Assembly: GCA_965240325.2 (NCBI GenBank)
Contig: OZ251222.1
Coordinates: 1,612,001-1,676,000 of the forward strand
DNA from: Rebecca billardiae RCC1528
Taxonomy: Eukaryota; Haptophyta
Direction: 5' to 3'
DNA: 64,000 nucleotides
The translations under genes were made by a program, and so were the position numbers. This document shows positions 32,338-42,488 of the stretch, one piece after another (position 1 is the first letter of the stretch; each line of letters starts with the position of its first letter). The notes below the pieces were generated by a model, which worked only from the letters and a program-made list of their open reading frames with translations, was not told the origin of the DNA and searched no databases.

Positions 32338-33762
32338 TTGCGCCTGCGCGCGCTCGGCCTGCGCGGCGCGCACCGCCTCCTCGCTGCTGGACGCGGACGA
32401 GGCGGACGCGCCCTTCGCCTCCTCCAGCTGCCGCTGCGCCTCGGCCGCAGCCGCGCGAGACGTCTCCAGCTCGGCGGCTGCCGCGGCCGCAGCAGCCGAC
32501 GAGGCCGCGACCGCCGCCTCGGCATCCGCCGCGGCCTTCTCCGCGCGCTGCTCAGCGGCCTCGCGCGCGGCCTGGGCCGACTGCAGCTCCGCGCGCACCG
32601 ACTCGGCCTCGGCAGTGGCGGCAGCAAGCCCAGCCCGCGCCTCGGCAAGCGCGCTGGCGTCCGACTCGTTCTGCTCTCCGGCAGCGCGCGCACTCTCGAG
32701 CTCGGTGCGCAGGGCGGCGAGCTCGCCGTCCTTGGCCTGCGCCGCCGTGGCACTGCTCGCCGCCTCGGCCTTGGCCGCCTCGAGCTGCTGCTGCAGCTCG
32801 GCGGCCGCGCCGCCCGCAGACTTGGCGGCGTCGAGCTCGGTGCGCAGGGCGGCGAGCTCGCCGTCCTTGGCCTGCGCCGCCGTGGCACTGCTCGCCGCCT
32901 CGGCCTTGGCCGCCTCGAGCTGCTGCTGCAGCTCAGCGGCTGCGCCGCCCGCAGACTTGGCGGCGTCGAGCTCGGTGCGCAGGGCGGCGAGTTCACTGTC
33001 CTTCGATGAAGCAGAAGCTGCGGCTGCCGCCGCCGCCGCCAGGGCCGCGTCAAGCTGTTGCTTCAGATCGGTCGCCGCCTCCGCGTCCGCTTTGGCCGCC
33101 TCGAGCTGCTGCTGCAGCTCAGCGGCTGCGCCGCCCGCAGACTTGGCTGCGTCGAGCTCGGTGCGCAGGGCGGCGAGCTCGCCGTCCTTGGCCTGCGCCG
33201 CCGTGGCACTGCTCGCCGCCTCGGCCTTGGCCGCCTCGAGCTGCTGCTGCAGCTCAGCGGCCGCGCCGCCCGCAGACTTGGCGGCGTCGAGCTCGGTGCG
33301 CAGGGCGGCGAGCTCGCCGTCCTTGGCCTGCGCCGCCGTGGCACTGCTCGCCGCCTCGGCCTTGGCCGCCTCGAGCTGCTGCTGCAGCTCGGCGGCCGCG
33401 CCGCCCGCAGACTTGGCGGCGTCGAGCTCGGTGCGCAGGGCGGCGAGTTCACTGTCCTTCGATGAAGCAGAAGCTGCGGCTGCCGCCGCCGCCGCCAGGG
33501 CCGCGTCAAGCTGTTGCTTCAGATCGGTCGCCGCCTCCGCGTCCGCTTTGGCCGCCTCGAGCTCGAGCTGGAGGAGCTCGGCCTGCGTGCGACTTTCCTC
33601 CGCGCTCGACTCGAGCTTCTTCTGCAACGCCTCGAGCTCCGAGCGGTGTTGCGCCTCGGTGCTCGCCAGGCGGGCGGACATCTCGTCGATCTGCTCGCGC
33701 TGCTTGACCAGCTCGGCCTCGATCGCCTCCTTGGACGCGCTGCTGCTCTCTGCTTCGGACAT
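30597..33762 (-). CDS. Repetitive long coiled-coil protein
   Basis: Two exons, 33762-30892 and 30692-30597, joined in phase 0 across a 199-bp GTGCGC...AG intron, about 988 residues. The ATG at 33762 (MSEAESSSASKEAIEAELVK) begins an almost uninterrupted Ala/Glu/Gln/Leu heptad-rich coiled coil. Residues about 90-370 are built from a 45-residue unit (KDGELAALRTELDAAKSAGG then an AELQQQLEAAKAEAAS-type half), nested in a 152-residue larger duplication. Near the end, VWQAVREDDFKQLMEML and the short last exon (FGGFTLPTLPRNFAGRK) are non-repetitive and may be functional tails. No catalytic domain is seen; a structural or tethering role is the usual inference for such proteins. The antisense strand is open but encodes only Ser/Ala/Arg-rich sequence. 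Confidence 0.8.
30852..30874. repeat. 23-bp homopolymer C run (G23 on the transcribed sense) in an intron
   Basis: A pure run of 23 C lies in the intron of the coiled-coil gene, about 17 nt after its 5' splice site in the gene's direction, where it reads as G23. The length may not be exact because such runs are hard to sequence. Confidence 0.85.
32695..33590 (-). repeat. 135-bp coding tandem repeats nested in a 456-bp duplication
   Basis: The 135-bp unit encodes 45 residues and occurs as adjacent copies around 32700-32990 and 33120-33440. A distinctive segment with gttcactgtccttcgatgaa occurs at about 32989 and again at 33445, exactly 456 bp apart (152 codons), showing a segmental duplication that kept frame. 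Copies are nearly identical at DNA level, including silent positions, so the expansion is recent or homogenised. Confidence 0.85.
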
Positions 33763-35216
33763 GGCGGCCGCGCGCGCCGATCGGGCGCAAGAGCTCCACA
33801 CGCGGAGGCGGGCGGACGCCAACTCGCAGGCCTGGCGGTGGCTACAGTAGAGGCGGGGGCGCCCGGCGCCGCAGCCAGACCCACCCGGCACGCGGTCACC
33901 CAGCTGGCCAGCTCGTCAGCCTCTTTGTGCAGCGGCGTGTGTGCTGCGCTGTTCGTGCGTGCGCACGCGCGTACGCGCGAGAGGGCTCTGAGGCGGTGGA
34001 AGCAAGCATCGGATTCGTCTCATCTCTTGCGAGCTGCGAGCCACCGCGCTCGTCAGCATCAAGGCAGTGCTCTCGCGTGTGTGCATGTGCCCTGTTGGGA
34101 GGCGGAGCATGCGCGCGCGGCGTCAGCGCGCGCGGCACCACAGGCGCGAGCGAGCGAGCCGCTGCCCTACGTAAAGCGTCAATGGTGCTCAACATGCGAG
34201 CTCGTGCCCAGCGCGCTTCAAGGCAGGGTGGGCGGGCCGGTATCGCGCGTAGCGGAAAGCGTCGCACGCGAGTGAGCGGAGCCGTGGCGGTGAGCCCAGC
34301 AGTAGGGCAGCTGCCTGAGAGCAGCTGTCCTGAGCGCGCCCCACTGAGGCCCAAAGGCGGCGCCAGGCTCAGGGCAGGATAAGTTCTGCTGCCCTCAGGG
34401 CAGTCTAAGGCCGGGGCAAGCCCTGGCCGTACCAGATGGGCCTGCCAAGGACCGCCCGCCGCCCGGGCGAGTGCCGCGTCGCCGCACCACGGCGTGCAGC
34501 TTGCTCGTCGCCAGCAACAATGTAGACACTGATGACTAAGCTGCGCCCGCTCGCGGGTGCTCTCACGACTAGTCACAAGGAGTGACTTGCGGGAGTAGCC
34601 CGATGCAGGCTCCGTATGCACACGGTGTACGGGGCCATCCTACGATACCATGAAGAGCTCCCCTTCGCGCATATTCCGCTCGTTACCGCGGATGCGAAGA
34701 AGGGTCGCGAAGAGTACTCGCTCAGCTGGGACGGCCAGTGCTGTGTAGCATGTTAGTGGCCCGCGATCACGGCGGAACGGCATCATACCGTAGTCGCATT
34801 CCCCGCCCCACCATCAATGATCAAGCCACATCGCCGCGAGGCGCGAGCTTTTCTGTGGGGCCAACTGTGCGTGCACGGACGGATCTCGTCGAGAGTCTCT
34901 TGACTGTGATCCAGGCTGCACGCTGAGGGCTGATCAGGACACACAGACGACTACCGTCGCTCGGCGCTCGCGGTTTCCATCGCGCGGGTTTGCGCGGCCG
35001 TCGGCCGGCTTCTCAGGCACTCAGCTCCTGCCGACCGGCCGTACAGGCGTACACCTACGAATCGATCCGAGCATCCGATTGGACGATCTTCCGGTTTGAT
35101 CCAGCCGTGGTCCCGGCGGCGGCGGCCGGCTCGGCCAGTGAACTCGGTGCGGTTCTACGAAGTCGCTGGGTCCAGGCCGAGGGGCGAGCAGCGACCGCCT
35201 CGAAGCGTCACGCGCG
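33763..35216. other. Divergent intergenic region, 1.45 kb; nothing recognised
   Basis: Between the start of the coiled-coil gene and that of the 2-oxoglutarate oxygenase gene. Only short, unconvincing frames; GC content is lower from about 34480 to 34980. Both promoters should lie here but no element was assigned. Confidence 0.45.
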
Positions 35217-36305
35217 ATGCCACTGCCGACGGTGCTCTCCGCGTCGGTGTTCGTTCTCGGGGTGGCGGTGGGGCCGTCGGCGAGCCGCCTCGCGGGCCAG
35301 CCAGCCCCTAGCGTCTCGTCTGGACGACCGCTGGCCACACCGCCGACGATCGACATCTCGCCCATCGTGCGCGCGTACGACGACGGGTCCGCGCTGGACG
35401 AGCACACGGTCGCGGCGATCCGGGACGCGTGCTCGACGTGGGGCTTCTTCCTGATCAAGGGGCACGGTGTGGACCGCGAGCTCGTGTCACGCTTCTACTT
35501 GCAGAAGGCCGCGTTCTTCGCCCTGCCGAAGGAGACCAAGCGCAAGATCAAGCGCTCGTCTGAGAACTCGAAGGGTTGGTACGACGACGAGCTCACAAAG
35601 AACCGTGTCGACTGGAAGGAGGGGCTGGACGTGGGTGCACAGGAGGGCCTGCTGGACGGCCGCGGGCTGGATGGGTACAACCAGTGGCCGGACGACTCGT
35701 TTGGCCTCCCGCACTTCGAGTCGACCGTGCGGGAGTACTACGACGAGTCGCTCCGCGTGTCGCGCGTGCTGCTGCGCGCGATGGCGGCCGGGCTGGGGAT
35801 GCCGGCGGAGCACTTCGACGAGGACTTCGCCCGGCACACGAGCTACCTCCGTATGAACTACTACCCGCGCTGCCCCAGGCCCGCCGAGCACATGTGCATC
35901 TCGCCGCACACCGACGCGGGCGCGCTCACGGTGCTCTCGCAGAGCAACGTGCAGTCGCTGCAGGTGGAGAAGGACGGCGAGTGGTTCGACGTGCCGCCTG
36001 TCGAGGGCGCGTTCGTGATCAACACGGGGGATGTGATGCAGGTGTGGTCGAATGGGCTGTACAAGGCGCCACTCCACCGCGTCATCGCACACGAGGACAA
36101 GGAGCGCTACTCCTCGCCCTTCTTTCTCAACCCCAACTACGACTGCGACTATGCGCCCATCCCGTCGTGCGTGAGCGCGGACCGGCCGGCGCGGTATCGG
36201 GCAATCAACTGGGGGCGCTTCCGCATGGCGCGGTTCGCGGGCGACTTCGCCGACGTGGGCGCCGAGACGCAGATCTCCGACTTCGAGATCCCGCGGGCCC
36301 CATGA
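35217..36305 (+). CDS. 2-oxoglutarate/Fe(II)-dependent oxygenase (isopenicillin N synthase-like family)
   Basis: Single-exon 362-residue enzyme of the plant/fungal DIOX_N plus 2OG-FeII_Oxy type, which uses Fe(II), O2 and 2-oxoglutarate to hydroxylate, desaturate or cyclise small molecules. The N-terminal DIOX_N part has ACSTWGFFLIKGHGV (residues 71-85). The iron-binding triad is H231-x-D233 in SPHTDAGALTVL and H287 in APLHRVI; R297-x-S299 (ERYSSPFF) is the 2-oxoglutarate carboxylate site. All are present, so the enzyme should be active. The first ~22 residues (PTVLSASVFVLGVAV) are hydrophobic and may be a signal or targeting peptide. The substrate is not predictable from sequence; hormone, alkaloid-like or pigment substrates are known in the family. 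Confidence 0.92.
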   Translation: MPLPTVLSASVFVLGVAVGPSASRLAGQPAPSVSSGRPLATPPTIDISPIVRAYDDGSALDEHTVAAIRDACSTWGFFLIKGHGVDRELVSRFYLQKAAFFALPKETKRKIKRSSENSKGWYDDELTKNRVDWKEGLDVGAQEGLLDGRGLDGYNQWPDDSFGLPHFESTVREYYDESLRVSRVLLRAMAAGLGMPAEHFDEDFARHTSYLRMNYYPRCPRPAEHMCISPHTDAGALTVLSQSNVQSLQVEKDGEWFDVPPVEGAFVINTGDVMQVWSNGLYKAPLHRVIAHEDKERYSSPFFLNPNYDCDYAPIPSCVSADRPARYRAINWGRFRMARFAGDFADVGAETQISDFEIPRAP

Positions 36306-36920
36306 GCACGTGATGCGGCTTCAACGGCACTGCTGATCGTCCATCATGTTAAATGACTACTTATTTAAAAATTATTATTGTTATTATTATTACATTATTC
36401 GACTATATATATATATTATATTCATCGCGTGATTATCGTCAGCGCATGCAGATTCGGACCGATGCCGCCGATGGCGATGCTGACGCAGTTAGTACTAGCG
36501 CTACTCACGCAATGGCATGGTGCCACGTTCGCTGCCGCCAGTGTCTGCTGTCGCTGTCGCCTGTCCGTGTCACCGTGTGGGCCACCCGTGAGTCATACCA
36601 CCATCACACCGTGAGGCCTGAGGGCGGCAAGGCGTACCGCGACCTGCGTTAGCGAACAGATCAGCGTCGCCGACAGAGCACCGCGCGGCGCGGCGGCAGG
36701 GTGTGGTCCTCCACGGCCTCGTCGCGTGCTCCACCGAGCCGGCGAGGTGGCCGCCACCGCACGACACGCGAGGATCGCGCGTGCGCGCACGGCGGCTCAC
36801 CGCGCTGTCCGGTGCCAGCGACGGCCCGCGGCGCGCCCAGCGCGCGCGCGCGCTCGACAACGCCTCGCGCCCGTGTTGGCGCGCGCGCGCGAGCTGCGCG
36901 GCTGGGTAGCGCTGGATGAG
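36306..36920. other. Convergent intergenic region with AT-rich island
   Basis: Between the stops of the oxygenase and S-adenosylmethionine decarboxylase genes. The segment 36345-36430 is strongly AT-rich (including tatatatatata near 36404), unlike the ~70% GC surroundings; it lies just after the oxygenase stop and may hold its polyadenylation region. No gene seen. Confidence 0.5.
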
Positions 36921-38615
36921 TCACGCCGCTCCGACGGTGTGCGTGTCCGCCCCCGCCGCGGAGAGCACGGCGCAGCTCGCGGCGATCGACGGCAGGAGCC
37001 GCTGGCTAGTCTCGCGCACGCCCTCGAAGCCGCGCACGCCCGTCGGCGCGGGCACGGGCACGAGCTGCGCGTCGTCGGCGTCGGCCCCCGGAGGGGGAGA
37101 TCTGAACGTGCGCGTCGTGAGGAGCACGGTCGCGTCCTGCGGCGCGAAGACCTTGAGCAGCCGCTCGGCGAACTCCGGCGTGGCGTACGCCGGGTGGTTC
37201 GTCTCGAACGAGGCGAAGCTCATCTGCGGCTCGGGCGTGATGTGGATCGTGAAGTACGCGCCGCCCTCGATCCCGTTGAGCGAAAAGCCGCACGGCTCAA
37301 AGCACCAGGAGTCGAGGTGCACGCCTGGCATCAGGCCCTGGATGCCACACGCCTTCGCGACCGCGGGCGGGTCCGCTGCGCGCGCCGCGCCCTCCTCGCC
37401 GTCGTAGAAGAAGTGGCGCGTGAACTCGGGCGAGAGACCCTCCATCGCCACCTCGATCACCGTCTCCGCAGCGCCCGCCGCCTCCGCCGGCGCCGCGACA
37501 GCGTCCGCGTTTGCTCTCGAGCCCGCGCTCCGCTCGGCGCGCTCCGCCAGCTCGGCCGAGGGCTCGTTGGGCGCATCGAGGAGGGGCGCGGCGGCGGCGA
37601 GCTCGGCCGCGCGCGCGAGGGCCTCCTCGTCCACGCCCTGCAGCTCACGGCCGCGGATGTCCACGGCCCACACGTGCCAGCACCGCGCCATGTTCAGGTC
37701 CGCCTCGCCCGCCTTGCCCGCCGCCACCGTCACCGTCGCGCCGTCGTCCGCGGCTGCTCTCTGCGCACCAGGCGCGGGGTCCTCGCCGGCGAGCGTCGAC
37801 GCCCGGCCGCCCGGGTAGATCTCGTCGAGGCGTGCTCTCTCGGAGTGGAAGGAGCGGTGGGGCTCGAACTGCTCGTCCGGGAACTTGTAGCGGTAGTGGC
37901 CATACTGCGCGGCCACCGAAGCGTGCGCGGCGGGCGGGAGCGTGCGAGGTGCGCGAGTGAGCAGGCTGGCCACGCGGAGCGCGCAGGCAGGCGTCGTCGT
38001 GGTGCGACGCGTTGAGGGCGCGTGCGCGGCAGCGCGGCGGCGCGCGAGCACGCACCGTCAGCTCCGCGGGCTCGAGGCCGAGCACCTTGCCCAGCGCGCA
38101 GAGGTGCGGCACGAGCTCGAGCAGCGTCGTCTGGCCGCACGTCTTCGCAATCACGCGGTCCGCGAACACAAACAGGCTCGACTCCGAGAGCAGGTACGCG
38201 TCGCAGGAGGCGTTCGAGACGCGGTGCAGGATGGAGCACTTCGCGTCGGTCAGGATCTTGGTCCACGCTGGCTCGGACACGCGGCGGAAGCCTCCGCCTG
38301 CGCCGGCATGCGCATCGAACCGCATGTCCTGCGCGCGCGCGCACCGCGCCGCGCAGAACGCCGGCATGCGCGTGAGCAGCCGCGCGCGCGCGGCCGTGCA
38401 GGCTCGGGGCCAGCCCAGACAGTCGAGCACACGCGAGCACTCCGCACAGGCGGGCAGCTCGCGGACGTCGCCCAGCCCCAGGGCCACGTGTGCACGTGCC
38501 GTCTGCGCACGCGATGCAGATACCGCGCTTGCGCGCGCACCAGCTTCTTCTCAGGGCCCTCGAAGTGGAACACATCCGCCGCGGACACGACCGCCATGTC
38601 GTCGATGACCGTCAT
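36921..38615 (-). CDS. AMD1: S-adenosylmethionine decarboxylase proenzyme
   Basis: Makes decarboxylated S-adenosylmethionine, the aminopropyl donor for spermidine and spermine synthesis, using a pyruvoyl group formed by self-cleavage. Exons 38615-38541, 38328-38056 and 37904-36921 join in phase 0, giving 443 residues. Landmarks: FHFEGPEKKL at the start; WTKILTDAKCSIL; the processing site LLSESSLFV with Glu74/Ser75 (Ser75 becomes the pyruvoyl group); IAKTCGQTTLLELVPHL with the catalytic Cys89; PGVHLDSWCFEPCGFSLNGI; and YFTIHITPEPQMSFASFETN, the eukaryotic hallmark. It is longer than the ~335-residue animal enzyme mainly through Ala-rich insertions around residues 155-250 and an extended C-terminus. 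No upstream regulatory ORF of the plant type was identified. Convergent with the oxygenase gene. Confidence 0.96.
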
Positions 38616-39134
38616 CGATGCTCGTCAGCGAACGCGCTGCGAGCGGCGGCAAGCGTGCCCCCCCCTAACGCTCCTCCCCCTCCCTAGGCGCGTGGCCGAC
38701 ACGATCTGCCGACGCACTCCACGCGATGATGATGCACAGCTTCGTCCACGCGACGCCAACCGGGATCCTGAATCCCAACGCCCAGGACCAGGACCCCGCA
38801 TCGGCGGGCGTCTCGAAGCTTTCGGACTGCAAGCCGAGGAACCTTTCTTTGACATGAGCTGGGGCAGCCCATACGAGAATGACACTACGCTCTCAGGCTA
38901 TGAAAAGAATACGGTTACCTATCCAAGCTTTCAAGCAAGGCCCGTCATTCATCGAACATTTGCCATTGGGCTTGAACGGCAGTATGAGAATAGCAAATCG
39001 GTTACTCCGGCACAATAAGCCGAGCAGGCGAGCTGGTACTACCGACGTGTGCCGGTCTGCCTGCGTAGGTAAAGTCGCCGAGACACGCGGTGGTGACGAC
39101 GAGAGATGCGGGAGCGCGTCGCGCTGGCGCGCTC
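38616..39134. other. Divergent intergenic region between decarboxylase and sulfotransferase genes
   Basis: About 520 bp separates the two starts. GC content drops from 38870 to 39000. No open frame or defined element could be supported, but both promoters must lie here. Confidence 0.45.
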
Positions 39135-40374
39135 ATGAGCGTGAGCGATGTGGTCAAACGCTTCAGCGGCTTCTCCCTGTCGGCGCTGTTGCGCGTCCTG
39201 CGAACGTACCTGCCCACGAAGCGAGGTCGGCTGACCGCGTCTGGCGCCTGCTCGATCATCGCCGTCACCATCTGCGCCGCAGCGACGTCGGCGCTCTCTC
39301 TCGTCGAGCAGCTGCTCTACTCCGCGCGCCTCGCGAAGACGCCGGAGCCGAGCGCGCCCCTGTTCGTGCTCGGGTACTTTCGCTCGGGCACAACAATGGC
39401 GATCAATGCTGTCACCGCCAGCTCCCGGCACGTCACCTACCTCCCGCTCTTCGTCGCATACTTCCCGCACACGAGCCTGGTCCTGCGACCGATCCGGTAC
39501 ATGATTGGCCGCTGGTGGCTCGGCGAGCTGCGAGAAGGTGACGCGGTCGACGAGGGGGTGGACTCGCCGGTCGAGGACGATCACGGGCTCATGCTCATCA
39601 ACGGCTCAGGCACCTACGGCCAGACGCTCTTCCTCACGGCAAGCGTGACGCCGACCGCCTTCTGCAGCCATGTCGTTGCCGCCGCGCCGCCCGACGAGCA
39701 GGAACGTTTCTTCGCGAGCATGGACATCCTGCTCAAACGCGCGGTGGCATACAACGCGCTTGGGGATCCGAGCTCGACCGACAGGCTGATGTGCCTCAAG
39801 TCGTGCTCCCACACGTGCCGCATGCTCGCGCTGTCGCAGCACTACCCCGGTGCGTCCGCCTCCCGCCCATTCACCTGCGCTCCTGGCGGGCTCTGCGCTC
39901 CGCTCACCGACCCCTGCCGTGCCCCGTCCGGCGCAAGCAGGTGCGCGGTTCCTGTACGTCCACCGTCACCCGTACGACGTGTACCGCTCCATGGTGCCGC
40001 ACCTGCGCTCGTGGGACCAGCACACGACGCTGGACAACGCGAACGACGCGACGCTCCGGGAGGCGACGCTCACGTGGTACGAGTGGTTCATAGATGCTTA
40101 CCTCGACCAGCGCGCGCGGCTGCCGCCGGAGACCCGGCTGGTAGAGATGAGCTACGACGAGCTCACGCGCGACAGTGAGGCTGCCATGCTTCGCATCGGC
40201 GAAGCACTGGGTGTGCCGATCGACCGCGCAGCGCTCTCAGCGCACTGCGCCTCCCTGAAGGGCTACCGTCGAAATCAGCACCCGCCCTTGTCCCCCGACG
40301 AGAAGGCGCTGCTGCAGCTGCGCTGGGCCCGAGCGTTCGAGGCGTTCGGTTACTCGCGTGAAGCTGATGGCTGA
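39135..40374 (+). CDS. Membrane-anchored sulfotransferase
   Basis: Transfers sulfate from PAPS to a hydroxyl or amino group of a glycan or small molecule, probably in the Golgi. Exons 39135-39849 and 39941-40374 join in phase 1 over a 91-bp intron (GTGCGT...AG), giving 382 residues; the join restores QHYPGARFLYVHRHPYDV. The 5'-phosphosulfate loop is PLFVLGYFRSGTTM and the 3'-phosphate motif is FLYVHRHPYDVYRSM, both in the right order and about 145 residues apart. A hydrophobic segment near residues 30-50 (SGACSIIAVTICAAATSAL) would anchor it as a type II protein. ATG 39135 is the first in-frame ATG. It ends 92 bp from the convergent old-yellow-enzyme gene, in an AT-rich gap. The acceptor is unknown. 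Confidence 0.9.
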
Positions 40375-40466
40375 AATCGTCAGAGTCAATCTAGTCATTT
40401 TCTTATTAGCTTACTATCTACTATCTAGTTATTATCTTATTGGCTGCGGCGAAGTCCTCCTCTCGC

Positions 40467-41573
40467 TCACTCGCTCAGTGCGGGGTAGTCCGAGTACCCG
40501 CGCGCCCCTCCGGCGTAGAAGAACTCGGGGTCGGGCTCCGCAAGTGCCCTGCCCGCGCGCAGTCGCGCCACGAGGTCGGGATTGGCGATGAAGGGCCGGC
40601 CAAAGACGGGGAAGTCGACGAGACCCTGCTCGAGCAGACGCTGCGCCTTGGCGAGGTCGAGCTGGCCCGCGGCGAGCAGGTTGCCCTGCACCTGGCGCCG
40701 GAGCGTGGGCAGCACGCCCTCCGCCGCGCCCGAGTTGTTCAGCTCAGCGGAGAACGCGTCGGGCAGCATCACGTGCACGTACGCCATCTCATGCGTCGGC
40801 AGCGCGCCGAGCAGCACGCCGTGCGTCTCCATCGGCGCCTCGTCCACGAGGTCGTTGAACATGTGCCCCGGGCTGATGCGCATGCCCGTGCGGCCTGCGC
40901 CGATGGCCTCGCTTACGGCGGCGTACGTCTCCACCGCCAGACGCACGCGCTTGCCCGCGCTGCCGCCGTACTCGTCGGTCCGCAGGTTGGTGTTCGTGGA
41001 GAGGAACTGGTGCAGCAGGTACCCGTTGGCGGCATGCAGTTCCACGCCGTCGAACCCGGCGGCGACGGCGTTCTTGGCGGCGGTGACGAACTCGTCGATG
41101 ACCCCCGGGATCTCCGACGTCTCGAGGGCGCGCGGCGTGCCCATGGGCACCATCCCGCCCGCCTTGTCGCTGTACATCTCAGGCCAGCCCGGAGGCACAG
41201 CGGATGGCGCTACGGGATCGTCCGGAATCTGGCGGTTGTCCTTGTGAGCCACGCGGCCCGCGTGCATGATCTGGCAGAACATCTTGCCTCCCTTGGCGTG
41301 CACAGCGTCGGTGATCGCGCGCCACGCGCCGATCTGCTCGTCCGTGTGGATGCCAGGCGTGCGCGGGTAGCCCTGGCCTGCATAGCTCGGCTGCACGCCC
41401 TCCGAGATGATCAGCCCGGCAGACGCGCGCTGCGAGTAGTAGTCGAGCATGGGGGGTGTCGGGACACCCATCGGGTCCGCGCGGCTGCGCGTGAGCGGCG
41501 CCATGATGATGCGGTTGGAGAGTGATACCGCGCCGAGGCGCGCGGGCGCGAAAAGCGCGGACGAGGCCGACAT
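40467..41573 (-). CDS. Old yellow enzyme family NADH:flavin oxidoreductase
   Basis: FMN-dependent ene-reductase that reduces activated C=C bonds, the family of bacterial NemA and plant 12-oxophytodienoate reductases. Single exon, 368 residues, ATG at 41573. Landmarks: LFAPARLGAVSLSNRIIMAPLTRSRA at the first strand of the barrel (split here across residues 7-32), the FMN/substrate region FCQIMHAGRVAHK, the substrate His/Asn pair in GVELHAANGYLLHQFL, the DEYGGS turn, and GRPFIANPDLVARLRAG near the phosphate site. The uninterrupted gene and close resemblance to bacterial members suggest an old bacterial acquisition, but such enzymes are common in algae. It is divergent from the PlsC gene with only 99 bp between starts, implying a shared promoter region. 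Substrate unknown (possibly oxylipin or xenobiotic enones). Confidence 0.95.
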   Translation of the reverse strand: MSASSALFAPARLGAVSLSNRIIMAPLTRSRADPMGVPTPPMLDYYSQRASAGLIISEGVQPSYAGQGYPRTPGIHTDEQIGAWRAITDAVHAKGGKMFCQIMHAGRVAHKDNRQIPDDPVAPSAVPPGWPEMYSDKAGGMVPMGTPRALETSEIPGVIDEFVTAAKNAVAAGFDGVELHAANGYLLHQFLSTNTNLRTDEYGGSAGKRVRLAVETYAAVSEAIGAGRTGMRISPGHMFNDLVDEAPMETHGVLLGALPTHEMAYVHVMLPDAFSAELNNSGAAEGVLPTLRRQVQGNLLAAGQLDLAKAQRLLEQGLVDFPVFGRPFIANPDLVARLRAGRALAEPDPEFFYAGGARGYSDYPALSE

Positions 41574-41672
41574 CGCGACGACAGCGAGGCTGATCGCCGA
41601 CGCTGCAAGGGCTGCGGAGCGCGGCCCGGTTCCTCAGAGGGCTGGAGTCGCCGGAGCCCGGACGGCGGCAAG
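41574..41672. promoter_or_regulatory. Compact 99-bp divergent promoter region
   Basis: Only 99 bp separates the ATG of the old yellow enzyme gene (minus) from that of the acyltransferase (plus). Both promoters must be within this space or overlap coding sequence; no TATA motif is visible. Confidence 0.45.
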
Positions 41673-42488
41673 ATGGCGGGCGATTGCATTCGCGAGGTGC
41701 TGCGCGGCGTTGCAGTGATCATGCTGCTGCCGGTGAGGATCGTGGCCCAGACGCTCGCGGAGCTGGTCGCGTTTTTGGCCTGCTTCCTGGTGGGCACCCT
41801 CTCGAGCGATGCCATTCCGCAACCGCGCCTCCTCCGCGCGGTCGTGCGCGCGGTCGTGCCTCCAGCTTGTCGCGTCGTGCTTTGGTCCGTTGGCATGTGG
41901 CACGTGCGCGTTCGCGGCACCCGTGCACACACGCAACTCGTCGTCAGCAACCACGTGAGCATCCTCGACGGTTTCGTGCTGACGGCCGTGCTCGGCGCAC
42001 CTGCCTTCGTCGCGCGCGAAGAGGGCCTCTCTCGCCTGCCGATCTACTCGACTATCCTCTCTGCGATGCAGCTCGTCTTCGTCAATCGGCGGAGCGCGAG
42101 CTCTCGTTCGAGCGCAGCGCGGGCGCTTGTAGAACGTCTGACGAGCCCTGCGCCCTGGCCTCCGCTCGTCGTCTTCCCGGAGGGCACGACGAACGGAGGG
42201 AGCCGGACTCTGCTCCCGTTTCGCACGGGCGCTTTCCGCGCACCCGTTCCGTGCCAGCCCGTGGTGCTGACCTACCCGGAGACGGCCTTCCCGGAGGCGG
42301 AGGGCCTGCTCGCCGAGCTGAAGCTGATCGCACGGCTCATGCTCATGCTGCGTACGCCGTGCACCGTAGACCTGCTCCCGCCGCACGTGCCCACGCCGGA
42401 GGAGTGCGCTGAGCCGAGCAAGTACGCGGAGGCCGTGCGCGCGCAGATGATGCAGGAGCTCGGCAGCGCTCCACGAGCCGCAAGGTGA
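41673..42488 (+). CDS. PlsC-type lysophospholipid acyltransferase
   Basis: Transfers a fatty acyl group from acyl-CoA to a lysophospholipid or glycerophosphate, remodelling membrane lipids. Single exon, 271 residues. A hydrophobic N-terminus (residues 10-42) would anchor it in the ER. The catalytic motif NHVSILD has His94 and Asp99, followed by REEGLSRLPIYSTIL and the FPEGTTNGG motif (residues 168-176) that binds the glycerol phosphate. These resemble lysophosphatidylcholine acyltransferases (LPCAT/LPEAT) more than bacterial PlsC because of the FPEGTTNG form. The EF-hands present at the C-terminus of some LPCATs are absent, so this is a short form. Substrate specificity is inferred only at family level. 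Confidence 0.92.
   Translation: MAGDCIREVLRGVAVIMLLPVRIVAQTLAELVAFLACFLVGTLSSDAIPQPRLLRAVVRAVVPPACRVVLWSVGMWHVRVRGTRAHTQLVVSNHVSILDGFVLTAVLGAPAFVAREEGLSRLPIYSTILSAMQLVFVNRRSASSRSSAARALVERLTSPAPWPPLVVFPEGTTNGGSRTLLPFRTGAFRAPVPCQPVVLTYPETAFPEAEGLLAELKLIARLMLMLRTPCTVDLLPPHVPTPEECAEPSKYAEAVRAQMMQELGSAPRAAR

Noticed and set aside
30914-33850. 978-codon plus-strand frame antisense to the coiled-coil gene
   Set aside because: Consists of Ser/Ala/Cys/Arg runs produced by reversing the coiled-coil repeats; no ordered domain.
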